DNA of 26,627 nucleotides. Source: CBDVBD01 sp965372135 (GTDB lineage: Bacteria > Electryoneota > RPQS01 > CBDVBD01). The notes beneath the pieces are model-generated. The model did not search any database. It had not been told where the DNA came from and saw only the letters and a program-made list of their open reading frames with translations. The stretch covers positions 1 through 26,627 of the forward strand of contig CBDVBD010000026.1 in NCBI GenBank assembly GCA_965372135.1, read 5' to 3'. This document shows positions 1-9,260 of this stretch, one piece after another; position 1 is the first letter of the stretch, and each line of letters opens with the position of its first letter. The position numbers were made by a program, and so were the translations under genes.

Positions 1-1
1 C

Positions 2-220
2 AAAACCCAGCAACAGATAATCTGTGTAACCAGGGATGAACACATTCTTGTTTCCGGAGATGCTGAACAAGTGATTGCCACACAATCGGAAAAGAAGCTT
101 GTGGTCATTACCGGCGATATAAACAACAAGGAGATTCAGAAGCAGATTCTGGAAATATTTGAAGGTGACAGGTTCGCACTATTGGAAAAGAGCAGGAAGC
201 TTAGCCGGATTCTGGAGTGA
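2..220 (+). CDS. 3' end of an unidentified gene, possibly a CobW/G3E-family GTPase C-terminus
   Basis: The window opens inside an open frame of 73 codons that ends in TGA at 218-220. The visible 72 residues include the stretch KKLVVITGDINNKEIQKQIL, followed by a basic helical tail ending SRKLSRILE. A beta-strand of the form 'LVVITG-D-hydrophobic' followed by a helix resembles the last strand and helix of the C-terminal domain of CobW/P47K metal-chaperone GTPases, but no nucleotide-binding motif is in view. The assignment is therefore a guess from a short fragment. It is the only gene besides the beta-helix gene on the plus strand. It is followed 125 bases downstream by a strong hairpin that would end its transcript. 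Confidence 0.5.
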   Translation, partial: KTQQQIICVTRDEHILVSGDAEQVIATQSEKKLVVITGDINNKEIQKQILEIFEGDRFALLEKSRKLSRILE

Positions 221-345
221 TTTAGAGAGCAGGAAGTATTCCAGTACGGCTTCGACAATAGATTCTTCTTCCGCTGGTGCAGTTATATAAGTCCAGAAAT
301 CCTTCAAGAAAAGTTCTAATAACGTCTCGTTAAGCCTGCGAATGA

Positions 346-384
346 AAAAGGGTCTTGTAATTCATGATATTACAAGACCCTTTT
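346..384. terminator. Bidirectional rho-independent terminator
   Basis: A perfect 15-bp stem (AAAAGGGTCTTGTAA at 346-360 with its complement at 370-384) surrounds a 9-base loop. It has A-rich flank on the left and T-rich flank on the right, so it can terminate in both directions. It lies between the convergent ends of the plus-strand fragment (stop at 220) and the minus-strand secreted protein (stop at 417). Confidence 0.85.
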
Positions 385-416
385 ATTATTAAAACATCCT
401 GGTTATAACAACCTAT

Positions 417-3080
417 TTACTTAATTAGTATTAACTTTTTCACTGCCATAAAGTTGTTCGCCGCCATTTGGCAGAAGTAAGTTCCGCTGGATAATTTGGA
501 AGCATCGAATGTGACCTGGTACACACCAACACCGCACCAATTGTCCATTAGATTTGCAACTATCCTGCCATGGATGTCGAAAATTGCGATCCTGATATTC
601 CCGGGTTGAGGCAGTGCGAACGCAAGGTTGGTAACGGGATTGAAAGGATTGGGATATGGGGGTTGCAAAGCGTATTCAGTGGGGATTTCAGTGTTTTCCA
701 ACCATAGGAGACCGTTGGTGGTAATGTCAAGGATTACGTGGATGCTATCGGGGCTTTGAAGGGCACCTTCTGCGTGTATGACAATGTCGTGTTCATAGAT
801 GCCGGGAGATAATCCGGAAATATTGACCACGAATACTGTATCTTCAAATGTCGGCGGTACCGGACCTCCGGAAGTGTCCGACAATTCCAGCCAAGAAGCA
901 CTCTCTATGGCTTCAAAATAAAAGGACCCTCCGCCAGCATTGGCGATAGTAAAGGTTTCCGGGCTGGGGATTTCGCCCCCTTGCGTGACATGAAAGATGA
1001 TTTCTTCACGCTCCAATAGCAGTACCGATTGAGATTCAATATTGAAGATCACATGGACAGTATCAGGGCTTCCTTGAGCGCCGGAAGCTGTGATTACGAT
1101 ATCTCCTTCATAGGTGCCGGCAATTAAACCGGTAGTATCCACCGATACGGTATCGGCAGCGGATGGTGGCACCGGTCCGCCGCTCATGTTTGATACCGAG
1201 AGCCAGGATATGTTTTCGGTGATAGTATAATCGAATGTCCCGGTACCGATATTGGTGATTTGAATTATCTGATCATCAGGAATGTCTCCTGCAATTTGTG
1301 TGATAAAGATCAGGGTGTCTGGAGTCACAGACAAAATGGGACTTTGCGTGATTTCCAAAGACACAATTACAGTATCCGGGTTGTTCAAAGCACCGGGAGC
1401 ATGTACAATAACATCGCCTTGGTAGTCACCTACCTGTAATCCTGTGATGTCAAATGTGATGACAATATTGTCCATGGGAGGTACCGGTCCGCCATTGGTG
1501 GTGGATACCGATAACCACGATACATTTTCGGTAATGGTATAATTAAATGATCCTGAACCGATATTGTCCACGTAAAAATATGCATCACCTGGGTTGTTTC
1601 CTCCGACCTCTGCGTAAGATTGTATATTATCCGGAAGTATCGCTAATATCGGATTCTGAGTGATGAATAAGGTGACTGATACGGTATCGGGGCTGCCCTG
1701 AACGCCATTGGCGACGACAATAAAATAACACTGGTAGGCTCCCGCCGATAATCCGCTAATATCCACCGACACGGTTTCGGTAGCGGTAGGTGGTACCGGT
1801 CCACCGGATGTGGGGGTCACATCCAACCAAGATACCGATTCTGAGATGATGTAATTGAAGGTGCCAGAGCCTGCGTTATTGATTTGGAACGTTTGGTTGG
1901 CGGGATTATTACCACCAGCCTCCGCGTAAAAAGTCAAGCTTTCCGGTGATACAGATAATATGGGATTCTGAATGATGTTCAATGTTACTGACACGGTATC
2001 GGGACTACCTTGAACACCGTTGGCGGTGACGATGATATCGCCCTGGTAAGTGCCCGCTGACAATCCGCTGATATCCACCGATACCGTTCCGGTGGCAGTA
2101 GGTGGTACCGGTCCACCGGATGTGGGGGTTACGTTCAGCCAGGATATTGATTCCGATATGGTGTAATTGAAAGTACTACTGCCAAGATTGCTTACCTGGA
2201 AAGTCTGGTTGGTGGGATTGCTGCCACCAACTTCTGCGGAAAAGGTCAGGGATTTGGGTGATACTGATAATATGGGATCCTGAGTGACAATTAATGAAAT
2301 TGACACCGTATCGGGACTGCCCTGGGCTCCGTTGGCGGTGACGATGATGTCACCCTGATAAGTGCCCACCGATAAGCCGCTAATATCCACTGATACCGTT
2401 TCGGTGGCAGTGGGTGGTACCGGTCCCCCAAATGCAGGGGATATGGTTAACCAAGATATTGATTCCGATAGGGTGTAATTGAAAGTACCGTTACCAGAGT
2501 TACTGATCTGGAACGTCTGGTCAGCGGGGTTTCCGGTTCCAGCGATGCCATAAAAAAATAAGTTGCTGGGCGACACGGACAACGACGGTAATTGCGAATG
2601 ATAGAGCGCCCCCATATCTGCTACAGTGCCGTCTGGATCAAGGGGACTAGTGGGATTACCACTGTCTATACACGGTGATCCTGACTGCAGATGGAAATCG
2701 CTATTCAAGGTATCTACAAATTGGGGGTCGGATGTAATATTACCGGTACCGGACAAGGAGGTTGAGATACAACTATAGGTCAAGTTGATGTTTCCATAAA
2801 CTTCAGGGCTTGCTGTCGCCTGATTAAAATACACGATGTTATTGTATCCGGAAACCGAAGAAATCGGGTAACCTGACTGGGCATGGATACCGGCTCCACG
2901 GCACAAGCTTCCTGAGGATGTAACCCGATTTAATGCGATGGTGTTATTGTATAGATATGGGGCGCAGCTATAGGCAAAAACCCCTGCGCCGTGGATGGTA
3001 CTTAGGTTGGAATAGATAACATTCCCTTGAATAGTCGCATCAGAATAAGAGCAGCGGACCCCGCCACCTCCACAAGTATG
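417..3080 (-). CDS. C-terminal part of interrupted secreted protein: beta-helix remnant, six BACON-like repeats, T9SS type A sorting domain
   Basis: This frame is open from just after a TGA at 3081-3083 down to the stop TAA at 417-419. It is in the same frame as the signal-peptide ORF 3081-3713, so the two are one gene of 1,099 codons split by a single stop at codon 211. The part nearest the stop codon continues the beta-helix (GGGGV, then NNTIALN and YFNQ coils) and ends in a segment of the type CIDSGNP...ADMGALY, as in 'choice-of-anchor' parallel beta-helix proteins. Six tandem ~104-residue immunoglobulin-like units follow, each with the signatures SWL, GGPVPP and SPDTV; they resemble BACON-type modules. 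The last ~90 residues hold PYPNPFNP, IFDIHGR and a final KKLILIK, typical of the T9SS type A sorting domain that exports proteins to the cell surface. If translated separately it would need an internal start such as the TTG at 2906; I see no convincing ribosome site there, so independent expression is doubtful. Confidence 0.8.
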   Translation of the reverse strand, partial: HTCGGGGVRCSYSDATIQGNVIYSNLSTIHGAGVFAYSCAPYLYNNTIALNRVTSSGSLCRGAGIHAQSGYPISSVSGYNNIVYFNQATASPEVYGNINLTYSCISTSLSGTGNITSDPQFVDTLNSDFHLQSGSPCIDSGNPTSPLDPDGTVADMGALYHSQLPSLSVSPSNLFFYGIAGTGNPADQTFQISNSGNGTFNYTLSESISWLTISPAFGGPVPPTATETVSVDISGLSVGTYQGDIIVTANGAQGSPDTVSISLIVTQDPILSVSPKSLTFSAEVGGSNPTNQTFQVSNLGSSTFNYTISESISWLNVTPTSGGPVPPTATGTVSVDISGLSAGTYQGDIIVTANGVQGSPDTVSVTLNIIQNPILSVSPESLTFYAEAGGNNPANQTFQINNAGSGTFNYIISESVSWLDVTPTSGGPVPPTATETVSVDISGLSAGAYQCYFIVVANGVQGSPDTVSVTLFITQNPILAILPDNIQSYAEVGGNNPGDAYFYVDNIGSGSFNYTITENVSWLSVSTTNGGPVPPMDNIVITFDITGLQVGDYQGDVIVHAPGALNNPDTVIVSLEITQSPILSVTPDTLIFITQIAGDIPDDQIIQITNIGTGTFDYTITENISWLSVSNMSGGPVPPSAADTVSVDTTGLIAGTYEGDIVITASGAQGSPDTVHVIFNIESQSVLLLEREEIIFHVTQGGEIPSPETFTIANAGGGSFYFEAIESASWLELSDTSGGPVPPTFEDTVFVVNISGLSPGIYEHDIVIHAEGALQSPDSIHVILDITTNGLLWLENTEIPTEYALQPPYPNPFNPVTNLAFALPQPGNIRIAIFDIHGRIVANLMDNWCGVGVYQVTFDASKLSSGTYFCQMAANNFMAVKKLILIK
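714..2588 (-). repeat. Six tandem ~312-bp repeats coding for BACON-like Ig domains
   Basis: Six consecutive units of about 104 codons start with P-I-L-S-V-S/T-P and end with SPDTV-x-V. Units 2 and 3 (roughly 1960-2590) are the most alike, also at DNA level; for example the GGTACCGGTCCACCGGATGT block recurs near 1792 and 2101. Units 5 and 6 are the most diverged. The pattern suggests recent duplication or gene conversion at the N-terminal side and older copies next to the sorting domain. Such stalk-like Ig arrays usually space a functional head from the cell surface. Confidence 0.85.
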
Positions 3081-3083
3081 TCA
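3081..3083 (-). other. In-frame TGA that splits the secreted protein gene
   Basis: The plus-strand triplet TCA reads TGA on the minus strand at codon 211 of the frame that runs from ATG 3713 to TAA 417. Reading frame and beta-helix repeat pattern continue without shift on both sides (YNSSTDD before, HTCGGGGV after). A Gly codon GGA changed to TGA by one base would fit the local Gly-rich repeat. TGA is the normal stop of other genes here (for example at 218, 9257, 17481 and 18551), so general recoding is unlikely. Confidence 0.9.
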
Positions 3084-3713
3084 GTCATCGGTAGAGGAGT
3101 TATACGCAATCTCACAGTTTATGACTGTTGCGGTATCGGTGTGGGATAAATATATACCTCCAGCATCTTCAGCAAAATTATTAATGATAGTGCATTCGGA
3201 TATTAATAAACCATTGGCGTATAAAGCAAATATACCCCCACCATCAGCGGCTTGGCAGTTGCGGATGGTGCAATTGAGGATATCAATTCCGGTACGGTTG
3301 ATATATATACCCCCTCCGCGGGTGTTAGGAGCCCACCTGTTTTTGCAAAATGCAATTTCACACCATTGCAAAATGCAATCCGATGAAGCCCCTTCTTGGA
3401 ATCGGAGACCACCCCATTTGTGGTCTTCAATAGGATCTTGACGGTCGAAAATAATCGGCTCTTCTTCGGTTCCAACGGCAGTCAATTCTCCATATATATA
3501 CCAGGTATGACGTCCGTTATGAAGAAATGTAGTCCCGGGATTGATGGTCAAAGACTGACCGGATAACACCTCACAATCCCCATTAACTATATAATTACCA
3601 GGACCCAAGCTTCCTGACAATGCACCTTGAATAGTCGGTTGTGCTAACATCGTGATCGGAACCAGTAACATAATGACCAACGTCAGCAAAAAGTAAATTC
3701 GCAACCTTAGCAT
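3081..3713 (-). CDS. N-terminal part of interrupted secreted protein: signal peptide plus parallel beta-helix
   Basis: 210 residues as it stands. Residues 1-24 are a Sec signal peptide: basic MLRLR, a hydrophobic stretch, and probable cleavage after MLA before QPT. The rest is a right-handed parallel beta-helix with short coils of the kind GGGIYINRTGIDILNCTI and GGGIFALYANGLLISECTI, as in pectate-lyase-like and polymorphic-membrane-protein folds. The start ATG (3711-3713) has AAAGGAG about 7 bases upstream. The product stops at the TGA 3081-3083. Without the downstream sorting domain it would stay in the periplasm or be degraded. It is divergent from the beta-helix gene at 3994. Confidence 0.85.
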   Translation of the reverse strand: MLRLRIYFLLTLVIMLLVPITMLAQPTIQGALSGSLGPGNYIVNGDCEVLSGQSLTINPGTTFLHNGRHTWYIYGELTAVGTEEEPIIFDRQDPIEDHKWGGLRFQEGASSDCILQWCEIAFCKNRWAPNTRGGGIYINRTGIDILNCTIRNCQAADGGGIFALYANGLLISECTIINNFAEDAGGIYLSHTDTATVINCEIAYNSSTDD

Positions 3714-3993
3714 ACGTGTCTCCTTTGTGCCTTTTCGGCGAGTAATGATATACGTAACCTTCCAACACTAGGCAGTTGGCGTTATGTATCAGTGCAACCA
3801 TTGTACCATTAGAGACAGAGTGGAAAAATTTCAGTAATGCTGTGAAAATGCTTGATTTTTTCAGAAATTATAATTATTATAGGTACAAGCCGAGAAAAGA
3901 AATTTTTCGTTACTTGTTTTATTCGAATCCACCTCTATAGGGCGCTTAACAGGTACATTAGATCCAAGATGTTTCATTTTGACGGAGGATGAA
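3714..3993. promoter_or_regulatory. Divergent intergenic region between two secreted-protein genes
   Basis: 280 bases, AT-rich in its right half, separate the oppositely oriented starts at 3713 and 3994, so both promoters must lie here. For the plus strand a candidate is TTGATT (3852-3857), a 17-base spacer, and TATTAT (3875-3880). It is weak evidence because FCB organisms may use a different primary-sigma consensus. The plus-strand ribosome site GGAGG at 3984-3988 sits 5 bases before ATG 3994 and decides that start. I saw no clear operator. Confidence 0.4.
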
Positions 3994-6900
3994 ATGCAAC
4001 GACATTCATTTTTGGTTGTTGCGATGGTAATCCTGATTGGTTTGGGATCACCAGTCATGGCTCAGTATTCCGGCAGTTACGACGTTGGGGGGGGGTAACA
4101 TGGATTTTTCAACTCCAGCTTCAGCGGCAGCAATGGTATCGATCTATGGTGTCTCCGGACCGGTCATCTGTAACATCTACAGTGGTGTTTGGACGGGTAC
4201 GCTTAATTTTCCCCACAACATACCAGGCACCAGCCCCGTGAACACCATCACCTTTAGGAACGCCACCGGACATTCCCCGGTACTCACAGCTAACGATAGA
4301 ATCATCTACATGAACCGTACCGATTATATCACGATCGAGGGTTTGGAATTTGATGGTTGCGAAGAGAATGCGATTTTCTTTGAAGGCACTGCATCGGATT
4401 CCTGTCGGGAAATCCGGATGATTGGCAATTATGTTCACAATTTCGGTACTAATGAATATACAAACTCGGCTGGGATTCTTGGGGATTATTCTGCTGATTG
4501 TGAAATAATTGGAAATGAGGTTGATGGTGATGCAAGGGGAATAGCTGTATGGAATAGCGACAGAACCCTCATCGCTAATAACATGGTATACGATTGTGCA
4601 CTTGGCATTAACCCTGGATGGAGTAATTGTATTGAAGTTTTTTATGGAGCCAATAATCTTATCTACCATAATTCTGCTCGCAGTGTTGCTTCTCATATTC
4701 TATATTGCAATAATACTGAAGGCATAACCATATATAATAATGCCTTTACTCAGGCTGGTTCTGGTACCCAATATGCAATTGGTCTGCTTTCAATTTCTTC
4801 CGTTGTTAGTGATTACAACGATCTTTATGCGCCTAATTCTAATGTTGGTTACCACCACTATTGGGGTTTAATTCAAACCTTTTCGGGATGGCAGGATACC
4901 ATGGGGCTAGATGCCAACAGTATTAATGCCAATCCGAATTTTGTCAGCGGGACTAATCTGCACGTCAATGATCCGTCACCGTTGGGATTCGCAGGTATCG
5001 AACTTCCTGAAGTCACAGAAGATTATGACGGTGACCCCAGAAAAACCCCTAATCCCGATATTGGTGCCGATGAGTACATTTTCCCGCTCATTGGATCCTA
5101 CGATATCAATGGAGGCAACAACGACTTCGCAACTATAGATGACGCCATTGCACAAGCCATTAATGTTGGATTGGATGGACATGTATATTTCAATATGTAT
5201 TCAGACACCTATAACGGGCAGATCGAAATACCAGATATTCCTGAAACAAGCGACACTACCACAATAACAATCCAAGCCGCTGCCGGTCAGACTCCGATTA
5301 TTACCAACACGACCGGAACCACCCAAACTGACGGTAACGGTTTCTACCTGATTGGCGCTGATTATATTACAATTCAGGGATTCGAGATTACTAACGCCGC
5401 CGCTAACGGCATCATGAACACCTTTACTGGATCTGATTCTTCCACTCATAACAGCTTCGTGGGGAACTACATCCACGACATAGGCGTCCTCGGTAATTAC
5501 GCGGGTATTTATCTCCTTAATAGCCCTGATTGCGAAGTTCTTAGAAATGAGATCGAAAGCGATTACTATGGAATTCAACTAAACCCCAGTGAGCGGTGCC
5601 TGATTGCCAACAACATGGTCTATTTCGCTTCGCTAAGCGGCATCTTTGACGATGAAGGAACAGACAACCGCTATTACTTCAATTCAGTGTATCAGGAAAT
5701 GAATCCCACCACTACATACAATATGTACCTCTATCACGGTACCGACCTCGATGTGAAAAACAACGTCCTCTATCACAGCGGCGGAGGCACTCACTACGCT
5801 ATTTCCATTGTTGGTGATCTATTAACCTATCCGGTAACTTCGGATTATAACGATCTCTATGCTCCCAGTGCTTATGTTGGATACTACAACGGAAGTCAAA
5901 CAACCCTTGCCAACTGGCAAACTGCCACCGGATTGGATTCCAACAGCCTTAACGTTGATCCTGATTTTGTCAGTTTAGGTACTCCGGATTTGCACGTCAA
6001 CTCGACTTCACCGCTCGAAATGGCAGGAACATCCGTTTCTGAAGTTACCGATGACTTCGATGGAGATACCAGGAGCACCTATTCTCCCGACATCGGCGCT
6101 GACGAATTTTACGGACCGATGGCTGGAATTTACGATGTAGGCGGTGGCGCCATGGACTATGCGACTTTGACCGAAGCCGTTGCTCACCTCAATGGTGGCG
6201 GAATGGGGGGACCAGTTACCTTAAATGTTTTCTCCGGAATCTATGCCGGTCAAATTTATCTATCCAGTTCAATCTCTGGACTGGGCGCCGCTAATCCATT
6301 AGTTATACAGAACGCTCCCGGAGAAACACCCGAAATTACCTCCTCTTTTGGTTACGGCATTCGCATCGATCGAGCAGATTATATCACCATCCAAGGATTA
6401 GATATCCATGACTGCAATCGCGATGGTATCAGGATTAATGGAGCCTCTACGGATTCAGCAAATCATATAAGGATTATAGACAACTATATCCATAACGTAG
6501 GTTTGTCTTTCATAGGATCTTATGCCGCTTTGTACATCCTTTATGGGATTGACAATGAGATAACCGGAAATAAAATTGATGGCGACACCTACGGCATTAG
6601 AAGTTCTTACGGCACTAATAACCTCTACGCCAACAATATGATTTACTCGTGTGGTTCTTCCGGTCATTACAGTTATAGGGACGAAAACGACCGCATTTAT
6701 TACAACTCTGTGTACATGGATGGTGGAATTTGTCTCCAAGGACTGGAGTCTAACAATCTGACAGTGAAAAACAACATCCTCCATCAAGACGCAACAAGCG
6801 GCAGTCATTACGCTATATATATCCACAATATGGGTTTAGATTCGCTGACATCTGATTACAACGATCTTTACGCACCTAATACCTATGTCGGCTATTACTC

Positions 6901-8860
6901 AAACCTTGGATTCGGTTATACAACACTTTTAGATTGGCAGACAGCAACCGGATGGGATTTGAACAGTGTCAGCGGCGATCCCAACTATGCCAGTGCTTCT
7001 GATCCTTACGACTTGCACCTCCAAGCACCCTCAGCGGCTTCCAATGTGGGAGTGCCTCTGGCGGAAGTGACCGACGATTTCGACGGCGATCCGCGAGATC
7101 TCAGCACACCGGACATGGGTGCTGACGAATTTAGCTCCGAGTATTGGGTGATCCTGTCACCGGAGAGCCTGTTTGACACCACAATTGCCAACGGAAGTGT
7201 GGATTATATGCTGACAGTACAAAATGTAGGGGATTTGAATGACACTTATGACATTTCCGTTACCACCACCGGGGAATCATGGTCTCATTCCATCTATGAT
7301 GCTACCGGAACTACAATTATTGATAACATTGCCTTGAACGCAGGTGCTTCCGATTCCTTCCTGGTTCGGGTCGCAGTTCCTGCTGAAGCATCTTATGATC
7401 AAACCAGCATTGGGGAAGTAGCGGTGGAATCACAAAACGGTTTGGACAATATGCTCGCTGACACCTCTTACACCAATACCTATACCATCATGGGCGGCAG
7501 CTATGACGTTGGCGGAGGAAATCTCGATTTCTTATATTTGACTCCTGTCTCAACCGCACTGCAAACCTATGGAATCGGAGCAACGTGCGTATTCAACATC
7601 TACTCCGATTTATATGAAGGTCAGATAAATCTTCCACCCATAGCCGGTTCCAGTCCAACCAATGTCATTACCTTCCAAGCAGCCCCGGGCGAAAATCCGG
7701 TGATAACCAATACCTATGGATCAAGCGAATGGGACGGCAACGGATTTTATATTACAGGAGCAGATTACATTGACATCATCGGATTGGAAATTACCAACTG
7801 CTATTTCGATGCAATTAATGCATATTCCGCAACCGACGATTCCTCCACGAATCTCTGGATATTAAACAATTATATCCATGACAACGGAATAAATATGTTT
7901 GCCATTGGTATTTCGTTCTTCAAAACCGCCAATTGTGTGGTGGCAGCGAACGAACTCAGCGGTGATGGCATTAGCAGCAGTTCCAGCACAGGGAATCTAA
8001 TCACGAACAACATGGTGTACAACAGCGCTGGATACGACATCAGCATAGACTTCTCCGATTCCACCTGGTGCTGCTACAATTCGATACTATCCACATTAAA
8101 CGCCGGCATCCAACATTATCACGACAGCCCAAATCATGGGAATGTAATTTTAAACAACAGCGTGTATATGACTATCTGGGGTTACGCCATTTACATACCA
8201 AATGCAGCAGGAATGCCTGATATTTGCGATTACAATAACTTCTATGCGCCAAATGGGTATGTGGGCTATCGCGGAGGCAGCAGTTATACCACATTGATAG
8301 ACTGGCAGACCGCTACCGGATTGGATGTCAACAGCATCAGCGCCGACCCGGGTTATCTTAGTATCACCAATCCGTACGATCTCCACATCACGGAATCGTC
8401 GCCACTTGACAGCGCTGCTACTCCGATAGCACGCGTCACCGTTGACTTCGATTGGGAGACACGACATGCCGTTTATCCTGATATCGGAGCGGATGAAGTC
8501 GGAATCGTTGGACCTCCAGAACCGGTCGAAGACTTAGTCATCACCTTATCCAGCAGCACCGACGACAGCACTGACATCACCTTAATCTGGTCTCCGATTT
8601 CCGGAGCACAGCAATATCATATCTACAAATCCACAACCAATCCAAGTAGCGGATATACTCTGTTAGGGTCTACCACGGATACAACATACACCGATGCTTC
8701 TGCTATAATCAACGAATCAAAAAGCTTTTATTATATCACCTCCGACAACGAAGCCAGGGGTACTGCCGGTGCTGCTGTTGGAGGAACGTTCCCTCCAGCA
8801 ACCCTGCGTCATTTGTTCCAGCCTACCCATGTGGAAACGCCCAATGCCCGCAAGGAATAG
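3994..8860 (+). CDS. Large secreted protein with four beta-helix modules and a C-terminal FN3 domain; frame broken by a G9 tract
   Basis: ATG 3994, preceded by GGAGG, encodes a clear signal peptide (MQRHSFLVVAMVILIGLG, cleavage near VMA before QYSGSYDVGGG). After nine G at 4087-4095 this frame meets TAA at once (4096-4098). One G fewer joins it to the ~1,590-codon body that ends with TAG at 8858-8860. The join is supported by the body itself: the other modules start GSYDINGGNNDF, GIYDVGGGAMDY and GSYDVGGGNLDF, matching SYDVGGG plus NMDF. Each module is a right-handed beta-helix with NYIH, NNMVY, DYNDLYAPN and WQTATGLD coils and closes with D-hydrophobic-GADE. A ~115-residue Ig/CARDB-like domain lies between modules 3 and 4 (about 7140-7490), and an FN3-like domain with FYYITSDNEARG precedes the end. 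Unlike its neighbours it has no T9SS tail, so its final location is unclear. No catalytic residues can be assigned. Confidence 0.8.
4072..8505 (+). repeat. Four ~1-kb modules of the beta-helix protein
   Basis: Modules begin with the codons for G-S/I-YD-x-x-GG at about 4072, 5093, 6125 and 7496, and each ends about 1,010 bases later at P-D-hydrophobic-GADE. Conserved internal landmarks are dYIxIxGLEI, NYIHxxG, NNMVY, SDYNDLYAPN, VGY and WQTATGLD, followed by SPL...VTDDFDGD. Module 1 has clearly lower GC in its second half (about 4620-4740 is near 30% GC) than the equivalent parts of modules 2 to 4. Confidence 0.85.
4087..4095 (+). repeat. G9 homopolymer at a frameshift, directly after the signal peptide
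   Basis: Nine consecutive G follow GACGTT. With nine G the signal-peptide frame ends at TAA 4096-4098; with eight G it continues into the beta-helix body. The Gly-Gly-Gly it encodes is a conserved position in the module repeats. It is either a sequencing or assembly miscall in a homopolymer, or a slipped-strand on/off switch. Confidence 0.9.
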
Positions 8861-8911
8861 TGGTTGGAGCAGTAAGGCAAGTAAAACCGAACCAATAACC
8901 ATAACATAACC

Positions 8912-8945
8912 AAAAGCCCGTCCCGACGAATCGGGACGGGCTTTT
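8912..8945. terminator. Bidirectional rho-independent terminator
   Basis: A perfect 15-bp stem (AAAAGCCCGTCCCGA and its complement) surrounds the tetraloop CGAA (TTCG on the minus strand). T-rich sequence follows on the right and the mirrored A-run is on the left. It separates the convergent ends of the beta-helix gene (8860) and the BMC operon (8982) and should serve both. Confidence 0.9.
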
Positions 8946-8981
8946 GTTATTATAATCCTCTAAGTTCAGCGAAATCTACAG

Positions 8982-9260
8982 TTATTCTTCTCCCTGAACT
9001 GCGACCTGGTCAACCACACCGATGATTATCGACCGGATGGGTGCCATGTCATCATCCACCACCTGGCGTGCGGAATTCCCTTCATCGATGACCAGCACCG
9101 TTTCACCCATGCCGGCATATACGGTATCAACCGCGATCAAATATTTACCGGTTAATTTCCGGTCCGGTGTCAATCGGTCCACGATTAACAACCGCTTGTT
9201 GTCGTAGAACGGGTGATTGACGGTGGAGTGAATGGCGCCGCTGACACGACCTAATATCAT
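8982..9260 (-). CDS. BMC shell vertex protein (EutN/CcmL family pentamer), third copy in operon
   Basis: 92 residues, the usual length for a single-domain EutN/CcmL (Pfam EutN_CcmL, 'BMC-P') protein, which forms pentamers that cap the vertices of microcompartment shells. Family signatures are the N-terminal strand MILGRVSGAI, the central LIAVDTVYAG followed by GETVLVIDEGNSAR, and the last strand IIGVVDQV. It keeps the GNSARQV loop, close to the canonical G-S/N-SAR. The ATG overlaps the TGA of the preceding pentamer gene (ATGA, 9257-9260), and GAGGAA lies just upstream inside that gene, so translation is probably coupled. It is the last gene of the operon, followed by the terminator at 8912-8945. 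Confidence 0.93.
   Translation of the reverse strand: MILGRVSGAIHSTVNHPFYDNKRLLIVDRLTPDRKLTGKYLIAVDTVYAGMGETVLVIDEGNSARQVVDDDMAPIRSIIIGVVDQVAVQGEE

Noticed and set aside
417..2906. Independent gene starting at TTG 2906
   Set aside because: The frame is open far upstream of this codon and continues the beta-helix of the upstream part. There is no ribosome-binding site or signal peptide, so it is the downstream part of one interrupted gene.
3081..3083. TGA recoded as an amino acid (Trp, Gly or selenocysteine)
   Set aside because: TGA ends several other genes in the window and tryptophan is TGG throughout. I saw no SECIS-like structure argument, and the site does not align with a functional Cys/Sec position.
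4037..4095. Alternative start at TTG 4037 for the beta-helix protein
   Set aside because: The residues it adds (LVWDHQSWLSIPAVTT) are an out-of-frame reading of a well-formed signal peptide that begins at ATG 3994 with a good ribosome site.
4121..4696. 191-codon minus-strand frame opposite module 1 of the beta-helix gene
   Set aside because: The plus-strand frame carries the repeat pattern shared with modules 2-4, whereas the minus frame has no homology signal.
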